From Streptomyces termitum (GTDB lineage Bacteria; Actinomycetota; Actinomycetes; Streptomycetales; Streptomycetaceae): DNA of 64,000 nt. Positions 43,446-51,842 of the stretch are shown one piece after another. A program made the translations under genes and the position numbers. Under the pieces are notes generated by a model that was given only the letters and a program-made list of their open reading frames with translations, had not been told where the DNA came from and did no database searches. Numbering within the stretch: position 1 is the first letter of the stretch; the number at the start of each line of letters is the position of its first letter. The stretch is taken from NCBI RefSeq assembly GCF_014650175.1, contig NZ_BMUL01000001.1:1-64000 (forward strand). Reading direction: 5' to 3'.

Positions 43446-44291
43446 ATGGCTCGCAGCGACGTACTGGTCGACGCCGACTGGGTCGAGGCCAACCTCGACA
43501 ACCCGGCCGTCGCGATCGTCGAGGTCGACGAGGACACCGCCGCCTACGACAAGAACCACATCCGGAACGCCATCCGGATCGACTGGACGAAGGACCTCCA
43601 GGACCCCGTCCGCCGCGACTTCGTCGACCAGGAGGGCTTCGAGAAGCTCCTCTCCGCCAAGGGCATCGCCAACGACACCACGGTCGTGCTCTACGGCGGC
43701 AACAACAACTGGTTCGCCTCCTACGCGTACTGGTACTTCAAGCTCTACGGCCACCAGGACGTCAAGCTCCTCGACGGCGGCCGCAAGAAGTGGGAGCTCG
43801 ACTCCCGAGACCTGGTCGACGGCTCCGAGGTCCCGGCCCGCCCGGCCACCGACTACAAGGCCCAGGCACAGGACCTCTCCATCCGCGCCTTCCGCGACGA
43901 CGTCGTGGCCGCGATCGGCACCCAGAACCTGGTCGACGTCCGGTCGCCCGACGAGTTCTCCGGCAAGCTGCTCGCCCCGGCCCACCTCCCGCAGGAGCAG
44001 TCGCAGCGTCCGGGCCACGTCCCGTCCGCCCGCAACATCCCGTGGTCGAAGAACGCCAACGACGACGGCACCTTCAAGTCGGACGAGGACCTGAAGGCCC
44101 TCTACGAGGCCGAGCGGGTCGATCTGGCGAAGGACACCGTCGCCTACTGCCGCATCGGCGAGCGCTCCGCCCTCACCTGGTTCGTCCTGCACGAGCTCCT
44201 CGAGGTCACGAACGTCAAGAACTACGACGGCTCGTGGACCGAGTACGGCTCCCTCGTCGGCGTGCCGATCGAGCTCGGCGCGGCCAAGTAA
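43446..44291 (+). CDS. sseA: Thiosulfate/3-mercaptopyruvate sulfurtransferase (tandem rhodanese)
   Basis: A 281-residue enzyme of two rhodanese domains (about 1-135 and 145-281). Only the second has the catalytic Cys235, in the loop CRIGERS, typical of actinobacterial thiosulfate sulfurtransferases. It transfers sulfane sulfur to cyanide or thiols. ATG start with CGGAGGAG upstream. It follows the Cys leader peptide and precedes the DUF1416 gene by 37 bp, forming a sulfur operon. Confidence 0.94.
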   Translation: MARSDVLVDADWVEANLDNPAVAIVEVDEDTAAYDKNHIRNAIRIDWTKDLQDPVRRDFVDQEGFEKLLSAKGIANDTTVVLYGGNNNWFASYAYWYFKLYGHQDVKLLDGGRKKWELDSRDLVDGSEVPARPATDYKAQAQDLSIRAFRDDVVAAIGTQNLVDVRSPDEFSGKLLAPAHLPQEQSQRPGHVPSARNIPWSKNANDDGTFKSDEDLKALYEAERVDLAKDTVAYCRIGERSALTWFVLHELLEVTNVKNYDGSWTEYGSLVGVPIELGAAK

Positions 44292-44328
44292 CCGCCTTCC
44301 CCCCTTCGCGACAGGACAGGACAGAGAC

Positions 44329-44619
44329 ATGTGTGGAGCCCAGGTCGGCGGCCCCGACGTCAGCACCCTCAAGCCCGGTGAGACGGCCATCCAGGGCCAG
44401 GTGACCAAGGACGGCGAGCCCGTCACCGGTTACGTGCGCCTGCTGGACGCCTCCGGCGAGTTCACGGCCGAGGTCCCCACCTCCGCCACCGGCCAGTTCC
44501 GCTTCTACGCGGCCACCGGCGAGTGGACCCTGCGCGCCCTCGTTCCCGGTGCGCAGGCCGACCGCAAGGTCGTCGTCACCGAGACCGGCAGCCTGACGGA
44601 CGTCGCCATCGCGGTCTGA
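44329..44619 (+). CDS. DUF1416 protein
   Basis: A 96-residue beta-sandwich-like protein. It begins MCGAQVGGPD, so Cys2 is next to the initiator Met. DUF1416 proteins are encoded next to sseA/cysA-type rhodaneses throughout actinobacteria; their role is unknown, perhaps sulfur acceptor or chaperone. The core (IQGQVTKDGEPVTGYVRLLDASGEF) resembles a carboxypeptidase-regulatory fold. ATG start, same message as sseA; a strong hairpin terminates the operon. Confidence 0.88.
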   Translation: MCGAQVGGPDVSTLKPGETAIQGQVTKDGEPVTGYVRLLDASGEFTAEVPTSATGQFRFYAATGEWTLRALVPGAQADRKVVVTETGSLTDVAIAV

Positions 44620-44651
44620 CCCGCGACGGCCGCGCGAGCGGCACCCGAACG

Positions 44652-44721
44652 GCCGGAGGGCCGTGCCTCCTGGGGGGTTGGACGCCATCACCAGGACCTG
44701 AGGCACGGCCCTCCGGCTTTT
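44652..44721 (+). terminator. Terminator of the sseA operon
   Basis: A perfect 18-bp stem (44652-44669 with 44700-44717) is followed by TTTT. The loop is unusually long, 30 nt, and itself A/T poor. It begins 33 nt past the DUF1416 stop. Confidence 0.88.
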
Positions 44722-44764
44722 CCGCCGTCCGTCGGCGGCGGTCCGGCGGTCGTACGCTGGAGGT

Positions 44765-45034
44765 GTGTACGCACGGCGTCGGCACGTCTACTTCTGGATG
44801 ATGGGTGCCTGCCTGGTCCTCTTCGTGGGCGCCTGGGCCGTCGTGCGGCTGTTCTCCACGCCGGCGGCGATCGCGATGTGCGTCGTCGCCATGGTCATCC
44901 CCCCGGTCGCCGCGGTGGTCGCGAACCGGCGGGGGCCCGAGGACCGCTGGTGGGACGACCCCTCGGGCGACCCGAAGTCGGACGAGTGGTGGGACGAGCT
45001 CGACGGCAAGCGGAAGCCGCCCCACGACCGGTAG
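44765..45034 (+). CDS. DUF3099 small membrane protein
   Basis: An 89-residue protein with two transmembrane helices (about 8-28 and 33-53) and an acidic Trp-rich tail (EDRWWDDPSGDPKSDEWWDEL), the pattern of DUF3099. GTG start with TGGAGGT immediately upstream. Function unknown. It converges on the DsrE-family gene. Confidence 0.85.
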   Translation: MYARRRHVYFWMMGACLVLFVGAWAVVRLFSTPAAIAMCVVAMVIPPVAAVVANRRGPEDRWWDDPSGDPKSDEWWDELDGKRKPPHDR

Positions 45035-45076
45035 GCCCGTACGGTCCGCACGGCCGTACGGGAACGGTCCGGCGCG

Positions 45077-45439
45077 TCAGTAGACGAGCGCCTGCGTGCC
45101 GTCGGTCATGGCCTCCTGCACGAAGACCTGCGCTCCGGCGATCCGGACGCCCTCGATGATGTCGTCCCCGGTGATCTCGCGGCGGGCCGCGCACTGGGTG
45201 CACAGGGTGATCCGGCCGGCCGCCAGGATCGACTCGATCAGGTCCGGCAGCGGGGCCGCGTGCGGCAGTTCGAACTCGGCGGCCTTCCCCGGCACCGCGA
45301 ACCACGACGACTCGCCGGTCAGCCACAGCGACACCTCGACGCCGCTCGCCACGGCGACGGCGGCCACGGTGAAGGCCTGGGAGCAGCGTTCCGGGGCGTC
45401 GGCCCCGGCGGTCACCTTGATCACGAGCTTCTTCGCCAT
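45077..45439 (-). CDS. DsrE-family protein
   Basis: A 120-residue protein of the DsrE/DsrF/YchN fold. It begins AKKLVIKVTAGADAPERCSQAF and has CTQCAARR near residue 80, offering one or two sulfur-relay cysteines. Family members carry or bind sulfur. Its place next to the rhodanese operon fits sulfur trafficking. The start is the internal Met, after a Pro/Arg-rich upstream stretch that does not look coding. Confidence 0.85.
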   Translation of the reverse strand: MAKKLVIKVTAGADAPERCSQAFTVAAVAVASGVEVSLWLTGESSWFAVPGKAAEFELPHAAPLPDLIESILAAGRITLCTQCAARREITGDDIIEGVRIAGAQVFVQEAMTDGTQALVY

Positions 45440-45543
45440 ATACCGAACTGTAATGCGAGGGCAGGCAACTTCACGCACCCCTCACGGGTCGCTGCTTGCG
45501 CGGACGAACGGAATCCGCGCTTCACGTCCTGGGGGGACCGGCT

Positions 45544-46485
45544 TTGGAAGTCTCGGAAACAGTCACGCCCGACCGGAGAGATCCGGAGCCGGCACCGGAG
45601 CAGACCCCGGCCCCGGAAACGGCCCCGGCAGTGGCCCCGGAAACGGCCCCGGAAGCGGCACCGGCAGTGGCCCCGGAAACGGCACCGGAAGCGGCACCGC
45701 AGCCGGAGGCCGGGCCCGGGCCCGGGGCGGGGCCGGGCGCGGAGCCCGTACCGGCTCCGCGCCGTCGTCCCCGCGTCGCCCGGACGATCGGCCTCCTCGC
45801 CGTCGCCGCCGTCCTCGGCCTCGTCGGCGGCACCGCCGTCGGCTACCGCGTCCAGGCGGACCGCGAGCCGGTCGCGCTCCCGCCGCTGAACCAGCCGGGC
45901 CTCGCCTACCCGGCGAAGCCGCTCCCCGAGGAGCGGAAGCCGAAGCCGCTGCCCGCCGCGGAGGACCTGCGGACCGCGGCCGAGGGCGACCTGCGCAAGC
46001 TGCTGGTGGCGAAGCCCGCCGGGGCGAAGGCGAACCCGTACCAAGGCGACGGCTGGCTGCCGGTGCAGCGGTTCGCCGCCGAGTTCACGTCCCCCGGGGG
46101 CTCCCTCGACCACCAGCTGGACCTCGGCATCCGGCGGATCGCCCAGTCCGCCTGGGCGACGGGCGAGCACCGGACGGTCGAGATCCGGCTCGTCCAGTAC
46201 CGCGCGGGCGACTTCCTCGGCGCGCGCGAGTACATCGCGAGCCAGCAGGACTACATGCCGAGGAAGGACTACGCCGGCGGCGAGGGCACGTCGCTCAAGG
46301 GCTCGGCCGACGGCCGCCTCTACGTCTTCCCGGTCGAGCGGAAGCCCGGCTACCTCGACTTCCACCACGCCCGCGCGTACTTCTACCGGGGCGACATCGC
46401 GGTCGAGATCTTCATCTCCGACACGAAGAAGATCTCCGTGAAGGACATCGGCTCGCTGGCCGAACGACAGCTGGAGCGCCTGTGA
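45544..46485 (+). CDS. Single-pass envelope protein, first of three paralogues
   Basis: A 313-residue protein. A Pro/Ala/Glu repeat region (1-75), partly from a 36-bp tandem duplication, leads to a basic stretch and one transmembrane helix (about 80-102). An exported domain of about 200 residues follows, with the motif LRKLLVAKPAGAKANP near 150. TTG start, preceded by GGGGGGACC; uncertain. Its stop overlaps the next gene (GTGA). No family recognised. All three proteins of the operon share layout and the LLxPxPxG motif. Confidence 0.8.
   Translation: MEVSETVTPDRRDPEPAPEQTPAPETAPAVAPETAPEAAPAVAPETAPEAAPQPEAGPGPGAGPGAEPVPAPRRRPRVARTIGLLAVAAVLGLVGGTAVGYRVQADREPVALPPLNQPGLAYPAKPLPEERKPKPLPAAEDLRTAAEGDLRKLLVAKPAGAKANPYQGDGWLPVQRFAAEFTSPGGSLDHQLDLGIRRIAQSAWATGEHRTVEIRLVQYRAGDFLGAREYIASQQDYMPRKDYAGGEGTSLKGSADGRLYVFPVERKPGYLDFHHARAYFYRGDIAVEIFISDTKKISVKDIGSLAERQLERL
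45625..45696. repeat. 36-bp tandem duplication in the first paralogue
   Basis: Units 45625-45660 and 45661-45696 differ at one base. They encode the Pro/Ala/Glu repeat (APAVAPETAPEA) of the cytoplasmic tail. In-frame copy number is likely to vary between strains. Confidence 0.75.
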
Positions 46486-47351
46486 CCGGGGAGAACACCA
46501 CCGAGACCGCCGCGTCCGTCGAGACTGCCGCGTCCGTCGAGATCGTCGAGAACGCGGAGCCGGCCGCGCGGAAGCGGAAGGGGAAGGCCGGGCGGATCCT
46601 GCTCCGGGTCGTCCTGCCCTCCGTGGTCGTGCTCGGCCTGATCGGCGGCGGCGCCGGGTACACCGCCGTCACCGCCTCCTCCGCCGACCGCACCGCGCCG
46701 ACGGTGCTGTGGGGCGCGCGGGAGGACGGCGGGAAGGCCGACGGGAACGAGGACCCGGCCGCCGCCGCGGCGCGCGGCAAGGCGGACACGCCGCTGAGCA
46801 AGCTCCTCCTGCCGCTGCCGGAGGGGTACGGGTTCGGCCCCGACGAGGGGCTGTACGGGAACGACGGCGAGCTGGGCGCCGCCGAGGCGACCGCCCTGCT
46901 GAAGCAGGCGGGCAAGGGCCTCTCCGGCAAGAAGCGCCGCGACTTCGAGAAGCAGATCGACGGGCTCGGCGTCGCGGGCGTCGCCATCCGCTCCTTCGCC
47001 GACCCCGACAGCGACGTCGTCGTCACGCTCGAAGTCGGGCGGATGAAGGACAAGAAGCGGGTCGGCTCCTCCTTCCGGCTCCGCAAGGAGATGCTGGAGT
47101 TCCTGGAGTTCCCCAAGGGTCCCAAGGTGAAGGACCACCGCAACGCCGCCTGCTACATGGCACCCGTGGACGAGTCGCTGGACAAGGAGGAGCGGGCCGA
47201 GGCGCTGGACGAGATGATCTGCCTCGCGTACGACTCCGAGGTCTTCGTCACCCTGCGGGCGGCGGGCGCCAAGCCGTTCGACAAGGCGGAGGTGGCCGAC
47301 CTGCTGAAGCGGCAGCTCGACCACATCGCATCCCCGGGGGAGTACGTATGA
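46482..47351 (+). CDS. Single-pass envelope protein, second of three paralogues
   Basis: A 289-residue protein. A Glu/Val/Thr-rich N-terminus with a short ETAASVE repeat precedes a basic patch (ARKRKGKAGR), one transmembrane helix (about 41-66) and an exported domain. The motif LSKLLLPLPEGYGFGP lies near 104-119. Two cysteines occur (Cys near 225 and 248). The domain is Lys/Glu rich and helical in the middle. The GTG start overlaps the preceding stop by 4 bp and its own stop overlaps the third gene. Function unknown. Confidence 0.8.
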   Translation: MTGENTTETAASVETAASVEIVENAEPAARKRKGKAGRILLRVVLPSVVVLGLIGGGAGYTAVTASSADRTAPTVLWGAREDGGKADGNEDPAAAAARGKADTPLSKLLLPLPEGYGFGPDEGLYGNDGELGAAEATALLKQAGKGLSGKKRRDFEKQIDGLGVAGVAIRSFADPDSDVVVTLEVGRMKDKKRVGSSFRLRKEMLEFLEFPKGPKVKDHRNAACYMAPVDESLDKEERAEALDEMICLAYDSEVFVTLRAAGAKPFDKAEVADLLKRQLDHIASPGEYV

Positions 47352-48250
47352 CCGACCTGACCAAGCCCCGGCCCGAGTCCCCGACCGGTCCGGAGCCCAC
47401 GCACGAGGCCCCGGCGCGGCCCGAGGCCGAGTCCCCGGCCGGGGCCGCGCCCGAGTCCGGGGCCGCGCCCGTCGAGGCCGTCGCCGCGCCCCGGAAGTCA
47501 CGGCGGCCCCTGTGGTGGGGGATCGCGCGGTGGACCGCCGCCGTGCTCGTCTGCGGCGGGGTGGGGGCCGGTACGGCCCTGGGCATCACCGGCATGGAGC
47601 GCTCCGAGGTGCCCGGCCTGTCGACCCTGTCCGACGGGCGCTGGACCTACCCGGAGCTCAGCCTCCCCGCGCTGCCCGAGGGGTCCCCGCGGCCGTTCAC
47701 CGACGGCAACGACGGCGAGGTGCACCACGCCGACCTGCGCCGGCTCCTGCTGCCCGCCCCGGCCGGCGCGACCGCCGACCCGAAGCTGAGGGGCGGCTGG
47801 ACCGGGCTCGACTCCTACCTGGAGGTGGTGGCGGAGAAGGACCGGGCCGCCGTGCGCGAGCACATGGCCGACTCGACGCTCCGGCACGTCGCCGCGCGCG
47901 GCTGGACCATGCCCGACGGCACGGCCACCCGCATCCACCTGCTGCGCTTCTCGTCGGTGGCGTACGCGGAGGCGTACCGCGACGAGAGCGCCGGGAAGGT
48001 GCTCTCGGGCGAGCGGCTGCCCCCGGGCGTGGAGGCGGCGAAGGTCGACACGTCCACCCAGGACGTCAAGGTGCCGAACCTGTCCCTCTACTCCTACAAG
48101 GAGGAGGAGCCGGCCGGCCCCGAGGAGACCCGGTGGTCCTTCATCCAGGCCGGCGACACCCTCGCGGTGATCACCCAGACCCGGAAGGGCGGCATCCTGG
48201 CCGTGCCGTTCCAGCAGACCGTGGCGCTCCAGGCGCAGCTGCTCGGCTGA
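47348..48250 (+). CDS. Single-pass envelope protein, third of three paralogues
   Basis: A 300-residue protein. A Pro/Glu/Ala-rich N-terminus (1-48) precedes a transmembrane helix (about 55-82) and an exported domain. The shared motif is LRRLLLPAPAGATADP near 130-145. The remainder (HLLRFSSVAYAEAYRD, FIQAGDTLAVITQTRKG) looks like a sensor or binding fold; no catalytic residues are evident. The ATG overlaps the previous stop by 4 bp. Function unknown. Confidence 0.8.
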   Translation: MTDLTKPRPESPTGPEPTHEAPARPEAESPAGAAPESGAAPVEAVAAPRKSRRPLWWGIARWTAAVLVCGGVGAGTALGITGMERSEVPGLSTLSDGRWTYPELSLPALPEGSPRPFTDGNDGEVHHADLRRLLLPAPAGATADPKLRGGWTGLDSYLEVVAEKDRAAVREHMADSTLRHVAARGWTMPDGTATRIHLLRFSSVAYAEAYRDESAGKVLSGERLPPGVEAAKVDTSTQDVKVPNLSLYSYKEEEPAGPEETRWSFIQAGDTLAVITQTRKGGILAVPFQQTVALQAQLLG

Positions 48251-48365
48251 CCGCCGCCGCGCGCCTCCGGCGCAGGCACCCACCTCGCCGAGTGGGCCGG
48301 GCCCCCGCCCACTAAGCTGGGGTCCGGCCCGTACCGCCCTCATCCCTCAGCCGAGGAGCAACCCC

Positions 48366-48464
48366 GTGATCCTTTTCTTCGAAACGCTGCTGGTCCTCGT
48401 CGCCGTGGGCGTCCTCGCCTTCGCGGGGCTGACCGTGAAGAAGCTGTACCAGGGCCAGCGCTGA
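48366..48464 (+). CDS. 32-aa single-pass membrane protein
   Basis: A 32-residue peptide, nearly all one transmembrane helix (FFETLLVLVAVGVLAFAGLTV) with a basic cytoplasmic end (KKLYQGQR). GTG start with GAGGAG 8 nt upstream. Coding support comes from the ribosome site and the clean charge pattern. It lies 40 bp before the nitrobindin-like gene. Small proteins of this kind are easily missed. Function unknown. Confidence 0.65.
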   Translation: MILFFETLLVLVAVGVLAFAGLTVKKLYQGQR

Positions 48465-48504
48465 CCCCCTCCTCCATCCCCTCGACAGATCGTCTGAGCT
48501 GCTC

Positions 48505-49077
48505 ATGATCGAGATTCCGTCCGACCTCAACCCGGACCTCGTCCCGCTCGCGTTCCTCCTCGGGACCTGGGAGGGCGCCGGCGTGTCCGACTTCCCGGGC
48601 GCCGAGAAGTGCAACTTCGGCCAGTCCGTGACCTTCAGCCACGACGGCCGGGACTTCCTCGAGTACCACTCCCACACGTGGGTGCTGGACAACGACGGCA
48701 ACAAGGTCCGCCCGCTGGAGAGCGAGAGCGGATTCTGGCGCGTCGACAAGGACCGCAAGGTCGAGGTCGTCATGGTCCGCGACGACGGCGTCGTCGAGGT
48801 CTGGTACGGCGAGCTCGCCGACCAGAAGCCGCAGATCGACCTGGCCACCGACGCCGTCGCCCGGACCGCGGCCTCCGGCCCGTACTCCGGCGGCAAGCGC
48901 CTCTACGGCTACGTCAAGAGCGACCTCATGTGGGTCGGCGAGAAGGCGACCCCCGAGGTCCCGCTCCGCCCCTACATGTCGGCGCACCTGAAGAAGGTCG
49001 TCACCCCCGAGGAGGTCGCCGAGATGGCGCGCAACCTCCCCGACATGCCCGACGACGGCATCGCCTTCTTCAAGTAG
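48505..49077 (+). CDS. Nitrobindin-like (FABP/DUF1794) protein
   Basis: A 190-residue beta-barrel protein. The family hallmark GTWEGAGVSDFPG is near residue 20 and YHSHTWV near 54. Nitrobindins bind ferric haem through a C-terminal His and isomerise peroxynitrite. Here the C-terminus (SAHLKKVVTPEEV...) does not clearly supply that His, so haem binding is uncertain. ATG start. Cytoplasmic; no signal peptide. Confidence 0.85.
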   Translation: MIEIPSDLNPDLVPLAFLLGTWEGAGVSDFPGAEKCNFGQSVTFSHDGRDFLEYHSHTWVLDNDGNKVRPLESESGFWRVDKDRKVEVVMVRDDGVVEVWYGELADQKPQIDLATDAVARTAASGPYSGGKRLYGYVKSDLMWVGEKATPEVPLRPYMSAHLKKVVTPEEVAEMARNLPDMPDDGIAFFK

Positions 49078-49092
49078 GCCGTCTTTCCCGGG

Positions 49093-49119
49093 CCGGCCGG
49101 TTCCGCGGGAGCCGGCCGG
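49093..49119 (+). terminator. Hairpin after the nitrobindin-like gene
   Basis: A 12-bp stem (49093-49104 with 49108-49119, one G-U pair) with a 3-nt loop starts 16 nt past the stop. No T-run. Confidence 0.6.
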
Positions 49120-49191
49120 TCTCCCGGAGCGGTCCGAACGGGTCCTGTCCGGACCCGGCACGGGAGCGCCGCGCCCTCCTACACTGGGGGC

Positions 49192-49629
49192 GTGGTGAGC
49201 ACCGACTGGAAAAGCGACCTGCGGCAGCGCGGCTACCGGCTGACGCCCCAGCGACAGCTCGTCCTGGAGGCGGTGGACGCGCTGGAGCACGCGACCCCGG
49301 ACGAGATCCTCGCCGAGGTCCGCAGGACCGCGTCCGGCGTGAACATCTCCACCGTCTACCGGACGCTGGAGCTCCTGGAGGAGCTGGGCCTGGTCAGCCA
49401 CGCCCACCTCGGGCACGGGGCGCCGACCTACCACCTCGCCGACCGCCACCACCACCTGCACCTGGTGTGCCGGGACTGCTCGGGGGTCATCGAGGCGGAC
49501 GTGGAGGTGGCCGCCGACTTCACCGGCAAACTCCGCGAGACCTTCGGCTTCGACACCGACATGAAGCACTTCGCGATCTTCGGCCGCTGTGCCGACTGCT
49601 CCCGCCGGGCCGCCGCCGCGGAGTCGTAG
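49192..49629 (+). CDS. nur: Nur, nickel-responsive Fur-family regulator
   Basis: A 145-residue Fur protein. The winged helix (about 10-75; LTPQRQLVLEAV, NISTVYRTLELLEE) leads to a dimer domain with two CxxC pairs (Cys93/96 and Cys133/136). His33, His86, His88, His90 and His70, His72, His126 sit at the positions I recall for the two metal sites of S. coelicolor Nur. That points to Nur rather than Zur or CatR. Nur controls nickel uptake and the Ni/Fe superoxide dismutase switch. GTG start. Confidence 0.9.
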   Translation: MVSTDWKSDLRQRGYRLTPQRQLVLEAVDALEHATPDEILAEVRRTASGVNISTVYRTLELLEELGLVSHAHLGHGAPTYHLADRHHHLHLVCRDCSGVIEADVEVAADFTGKLRETFGFDTDMKHFAIFGRCADCSRRAAAAES

Positions 49630-49638
49630 GCTCTTCCC

Positions 49639-50604
49639 ATGAAGAGTCCCCTGCTGTCCCTGCCCGGCGCCGTCCCCGCCGAAGGCCGTGACGAAGGCGT
49701 CGCCGCCCACTACGGCGACCTGTTCCGCGAGCAGCGCGCCCTCGCGGACGGCGCCGGATTCGTCGACCTCTCCCACCGGGGGGTCGTCACCGTCTCCGGC
49801 GGCGACCGGCTGAGCTGGCTGCACCTGCTGCTCACCCAGCACGTCAGCGACCTGCCGGCCGGACGGGCGACCGAGGCCCTGATCCTCTCCGCCAACGGCC
49901 ACATCGAGCACGCCCTCTCCCTCGTCGACGACGGGGAGACGGTCTGGATCCACGTCGAACCGGGCACCCAGGGCGAGCTGATCGCCTACCTGGAGTCGAT
50001 GAAGTTCTTCTACCGGGTCGAGGTCGCCGACCGCACCGGCGACTTCGCCGTCGTGCACCTGCCGGCCGGTTCGGTGACGGAGGCGCCCGAGGGGACGGTC
50101 GTACGGGAGACCGCGTACGGCCGCGACCTGTTCCTGCCCCGGGCGGGCCTGGAGTCCTTCGCCGCCGCGCACGGTCCGGCCGCCGGCGTCCTCGCGTACG
50201 AGGCGCTGCGGGTCGAGGCGCACCGGCCCCGGCTCGGCTTCGAGACCGACCACCGGACCATCCCGCACGAGCTCGGCCTCATCGGCAGCGCCGTCCACCT
50301 CCAGAAGGGCTGCTACCGGGGGCAGGAGACCGTCGCCCGGGTGCAGAACCTCGGCAAGCCGCCGCGCCGCCTGGTCTTCCTGCACCTGGACGGCAGCGAG
50401 GTCCTCCTCCCCGGCCACGGCACGCCGGTGCGGCTCGCGGCCGACGGCGAGGAGGGCCGCCAGCTGGGCTTCGTGACCAGCGCGGTCCGCCACCACGAGC
50501 TGGGCCCGATCGCCCTCGCCCTGGTGAAGCGGAACGTGCCGGTGGACGCGCCGCTGATCGCCGGGACGACGGCCGCCGCGCAGGAGACCGTCGTCGAGCC
50601 GTAG
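49639..50604 (+). CDS. ygfZ: YgfZ/GcvT-domain folate-binding protein
   Basis: A 321-residue protein with a GcvT-like folate-binding domain and the YgfZ signature KGCYRGQE near residues 228-235. YgfZ uses tetrahydrofolate in repair or assembly of certain Fe-S enzymes. The C-terminal barrel (about 245-321) is complete. ATG start, 9 bp after nur, so the two are probably co-transcribed. It converges with dtd. Confidence 0.92.
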   Translation: MKSPLLSLPGAVPAEGRDEGVAAHYGDLFREQRALADGAGFVDLSHRGVVTVSGGDRLSWLHLLLTQHVSDLPAGRATEALILSANGHIEHALSLVDDGETVWIHVEPGTQGELIAYLESMKFFYRVEVADRTGDFAVVHLPAGSVTEAPEGTVVRETAYGRDLFLPRAGLESFAAAHGPAAGVLAYEALRVEAHRPRLGFETDHRTIPHELGLIGSAVHLQKGCYRGQETVARVQNLGKPPRRLVFLHLDGSEVLLPGHGTPVRLAADGEEGRQLGFVTSAVRHHELGPIALALVKRNVPVDAPLIAGTTAAAQETVVEP

Positions 50605-50614
50605 GCGGACGGAC

Positions 50615-51040
50615 TCAGACCTCGACGATGACCGTGAACGGGCCGTGGTTGGTGAGCGAGACGCGCATGTCCGCCCCGAAGCGGCCCGTCTCCACGCGCG
50701 CGCCCAGCTTCCGCAGCTGGGCCACCACCTCGTCGACGAGGGGCTCGGCGACCGGGCCGGGCGCGGCGGCGTTCCAGGTGGGGCGGCGGCCCTTGCGGGC
50801 GTCCCCGTAGAGCGTGAACTGGGAGATCACCAGCAGCGGCGCGTCCACGTCGGAGCAGGACTTCTCCCCCTCCAGTACCCGGACGGACCAGAGTTTTCCG
50901 GCCAATCGGGCAGCCTTCTCCGGAGTGTCGTCGTGGGTGACCCCGACCAGGACGCACAGTCCCTCGCCGGTGATCTCGCCGACCGTCTCCCCTGCGACGA
51001 CGACCTTCGCGCCGTCCACCCTCTGCACCACAGCTCGCAT
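50615..51040 (-). CDS. dtd: D-aminoacyl-tRNA deacylase
   Basis: A 141-residue enzyme that removes D-amino acids and mischarged Gly/Ala from tRNA. The active-site motifs are [15 protein letters not shown] near residues 73-87 and the Gly-cisPro motif [12 protein letters not shown] at the C-terminus. ATG start; alternative upstream starts give non-family sequence. It converges with ygfZ, stops 10 bp apart. Confidence 0.95.
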   Translation of the reverse strand: MRAVVQRVDGAKVVVAGETVGEITGEGLCVLVGVTHDDTPEKAARLAGKLWSVRVLEGEKSCSDVDAPLLVISQFTLYGDARKGRRPTWNAAAPGPVAEPLVDEVVAQLRKLGARVETGRFGADMRVSLTNHGPFTVIVEV

Positions 51041-51168
51041 GGGCCCCAACCTACCGATCGGGGATTTCTGGGGGCCGAACGGGTGCAGAGCGCCTGCACG
51101 CGCGCGTACCGGGGTGGCACCATGCCAGGAGGCGGTGCGGCTCCGCACCGGTCGAGGGGACGATTCTC

Positions 51169-51747
51169 ATGAGTGCATCAGGCACCGGGCCGACGCCGTC
51201 CGGCCCCGTACCGCTGATCCGCCCCGCCGCGCGCCCGCCCGCGCAGCGGACCACCGAACCCGAACCCGCCGGCCACCGGCTCGGCGGGCTGCGCCTGGCC
51301 GAACTGCGGTCCTTGCGCCGGGACGCGCAGAGCGACGAGGCCGACCTCAGCTACGTGCGGCGGATGCTCCAGGGCCGCATCGACATCCTGCGGGCCGAGC
51401 TGGCGCGCCGCAGCGATCCGGAGGAGCCCGTCCTCGACCGGCTCTCGGAGATCCTCGCCGACGGCCCCTCCCGGCACCGCTCCTCGGCCCGGCACGTGAC
51501 GCTGTCCACGCCGCGCGCGGAGGAGTACCGGCGGCTGGCGGCCGAGGTGCTGTCGGAGGTCGAGCTGTCGGACCTGTCGGCCCGCACCGACGACGAGCTG
51601 CACACGGCGATGGGCCGGCTGGCCGGGTACGAGCAGGAGGTCTCCCGCCGCCGTCAGCGGCTCCAGCGCACCGCCGACGACTGCGGCACCGAGATCGCCC
51701 GCCGCTACCGCGAGGGCGAGGCCCAGATCGACGACCTGCTGGCCTGA
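51169..51747 (+). CDS. rsiG: RsiG, c-di-GMP-responsive anti-sigma factor for WhiG
   Basis: A 192-residue coiled-coil protein. It holds two exact copies of E(X)3S(X)2R(X)3Q(X)3D, the c-di-GMP motif of RsiG: Glu57-Ser61-Arg64-Gln68-Asp72 and Glu155-Ser159-Arg162-Gln166-Asp170. The two helices would pair antiparallel around a c-di-GMP dimer. Bound RsiG sequesters the sporulation sigma factor WhiG. The N-terminus (1-36) is disordered and Pro rich. ATG start. It is divergent from dtd. Confidence 0.93.
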   Translation: MSASGTGPTPSGPVPLIRPAARPPAQRTTEPEPAGHRLGGLRLAELRSLRRDAQSDEADLSYVRRMLQGRIDILRAELARRSDPEEPVLDRLSEILADGPSRHRSSARHVTLSTPRAEEYRRLAAEVLSEVELSDLSARTDDELHTAMGRLAGYEQEVSRRRQRLQRTADDCGTEIARRYREGEAQIDDLLA

Positions 51748-51842
51748 GCCCGGCGGGACCCGGGCCCGCCGGACCGCCCGGGCCCGGGCGGCGCGCGGAA
51801 AATGCGGTGCGGGCGGAGCCGCCCCGTCCGTAGGGTCGGAGG

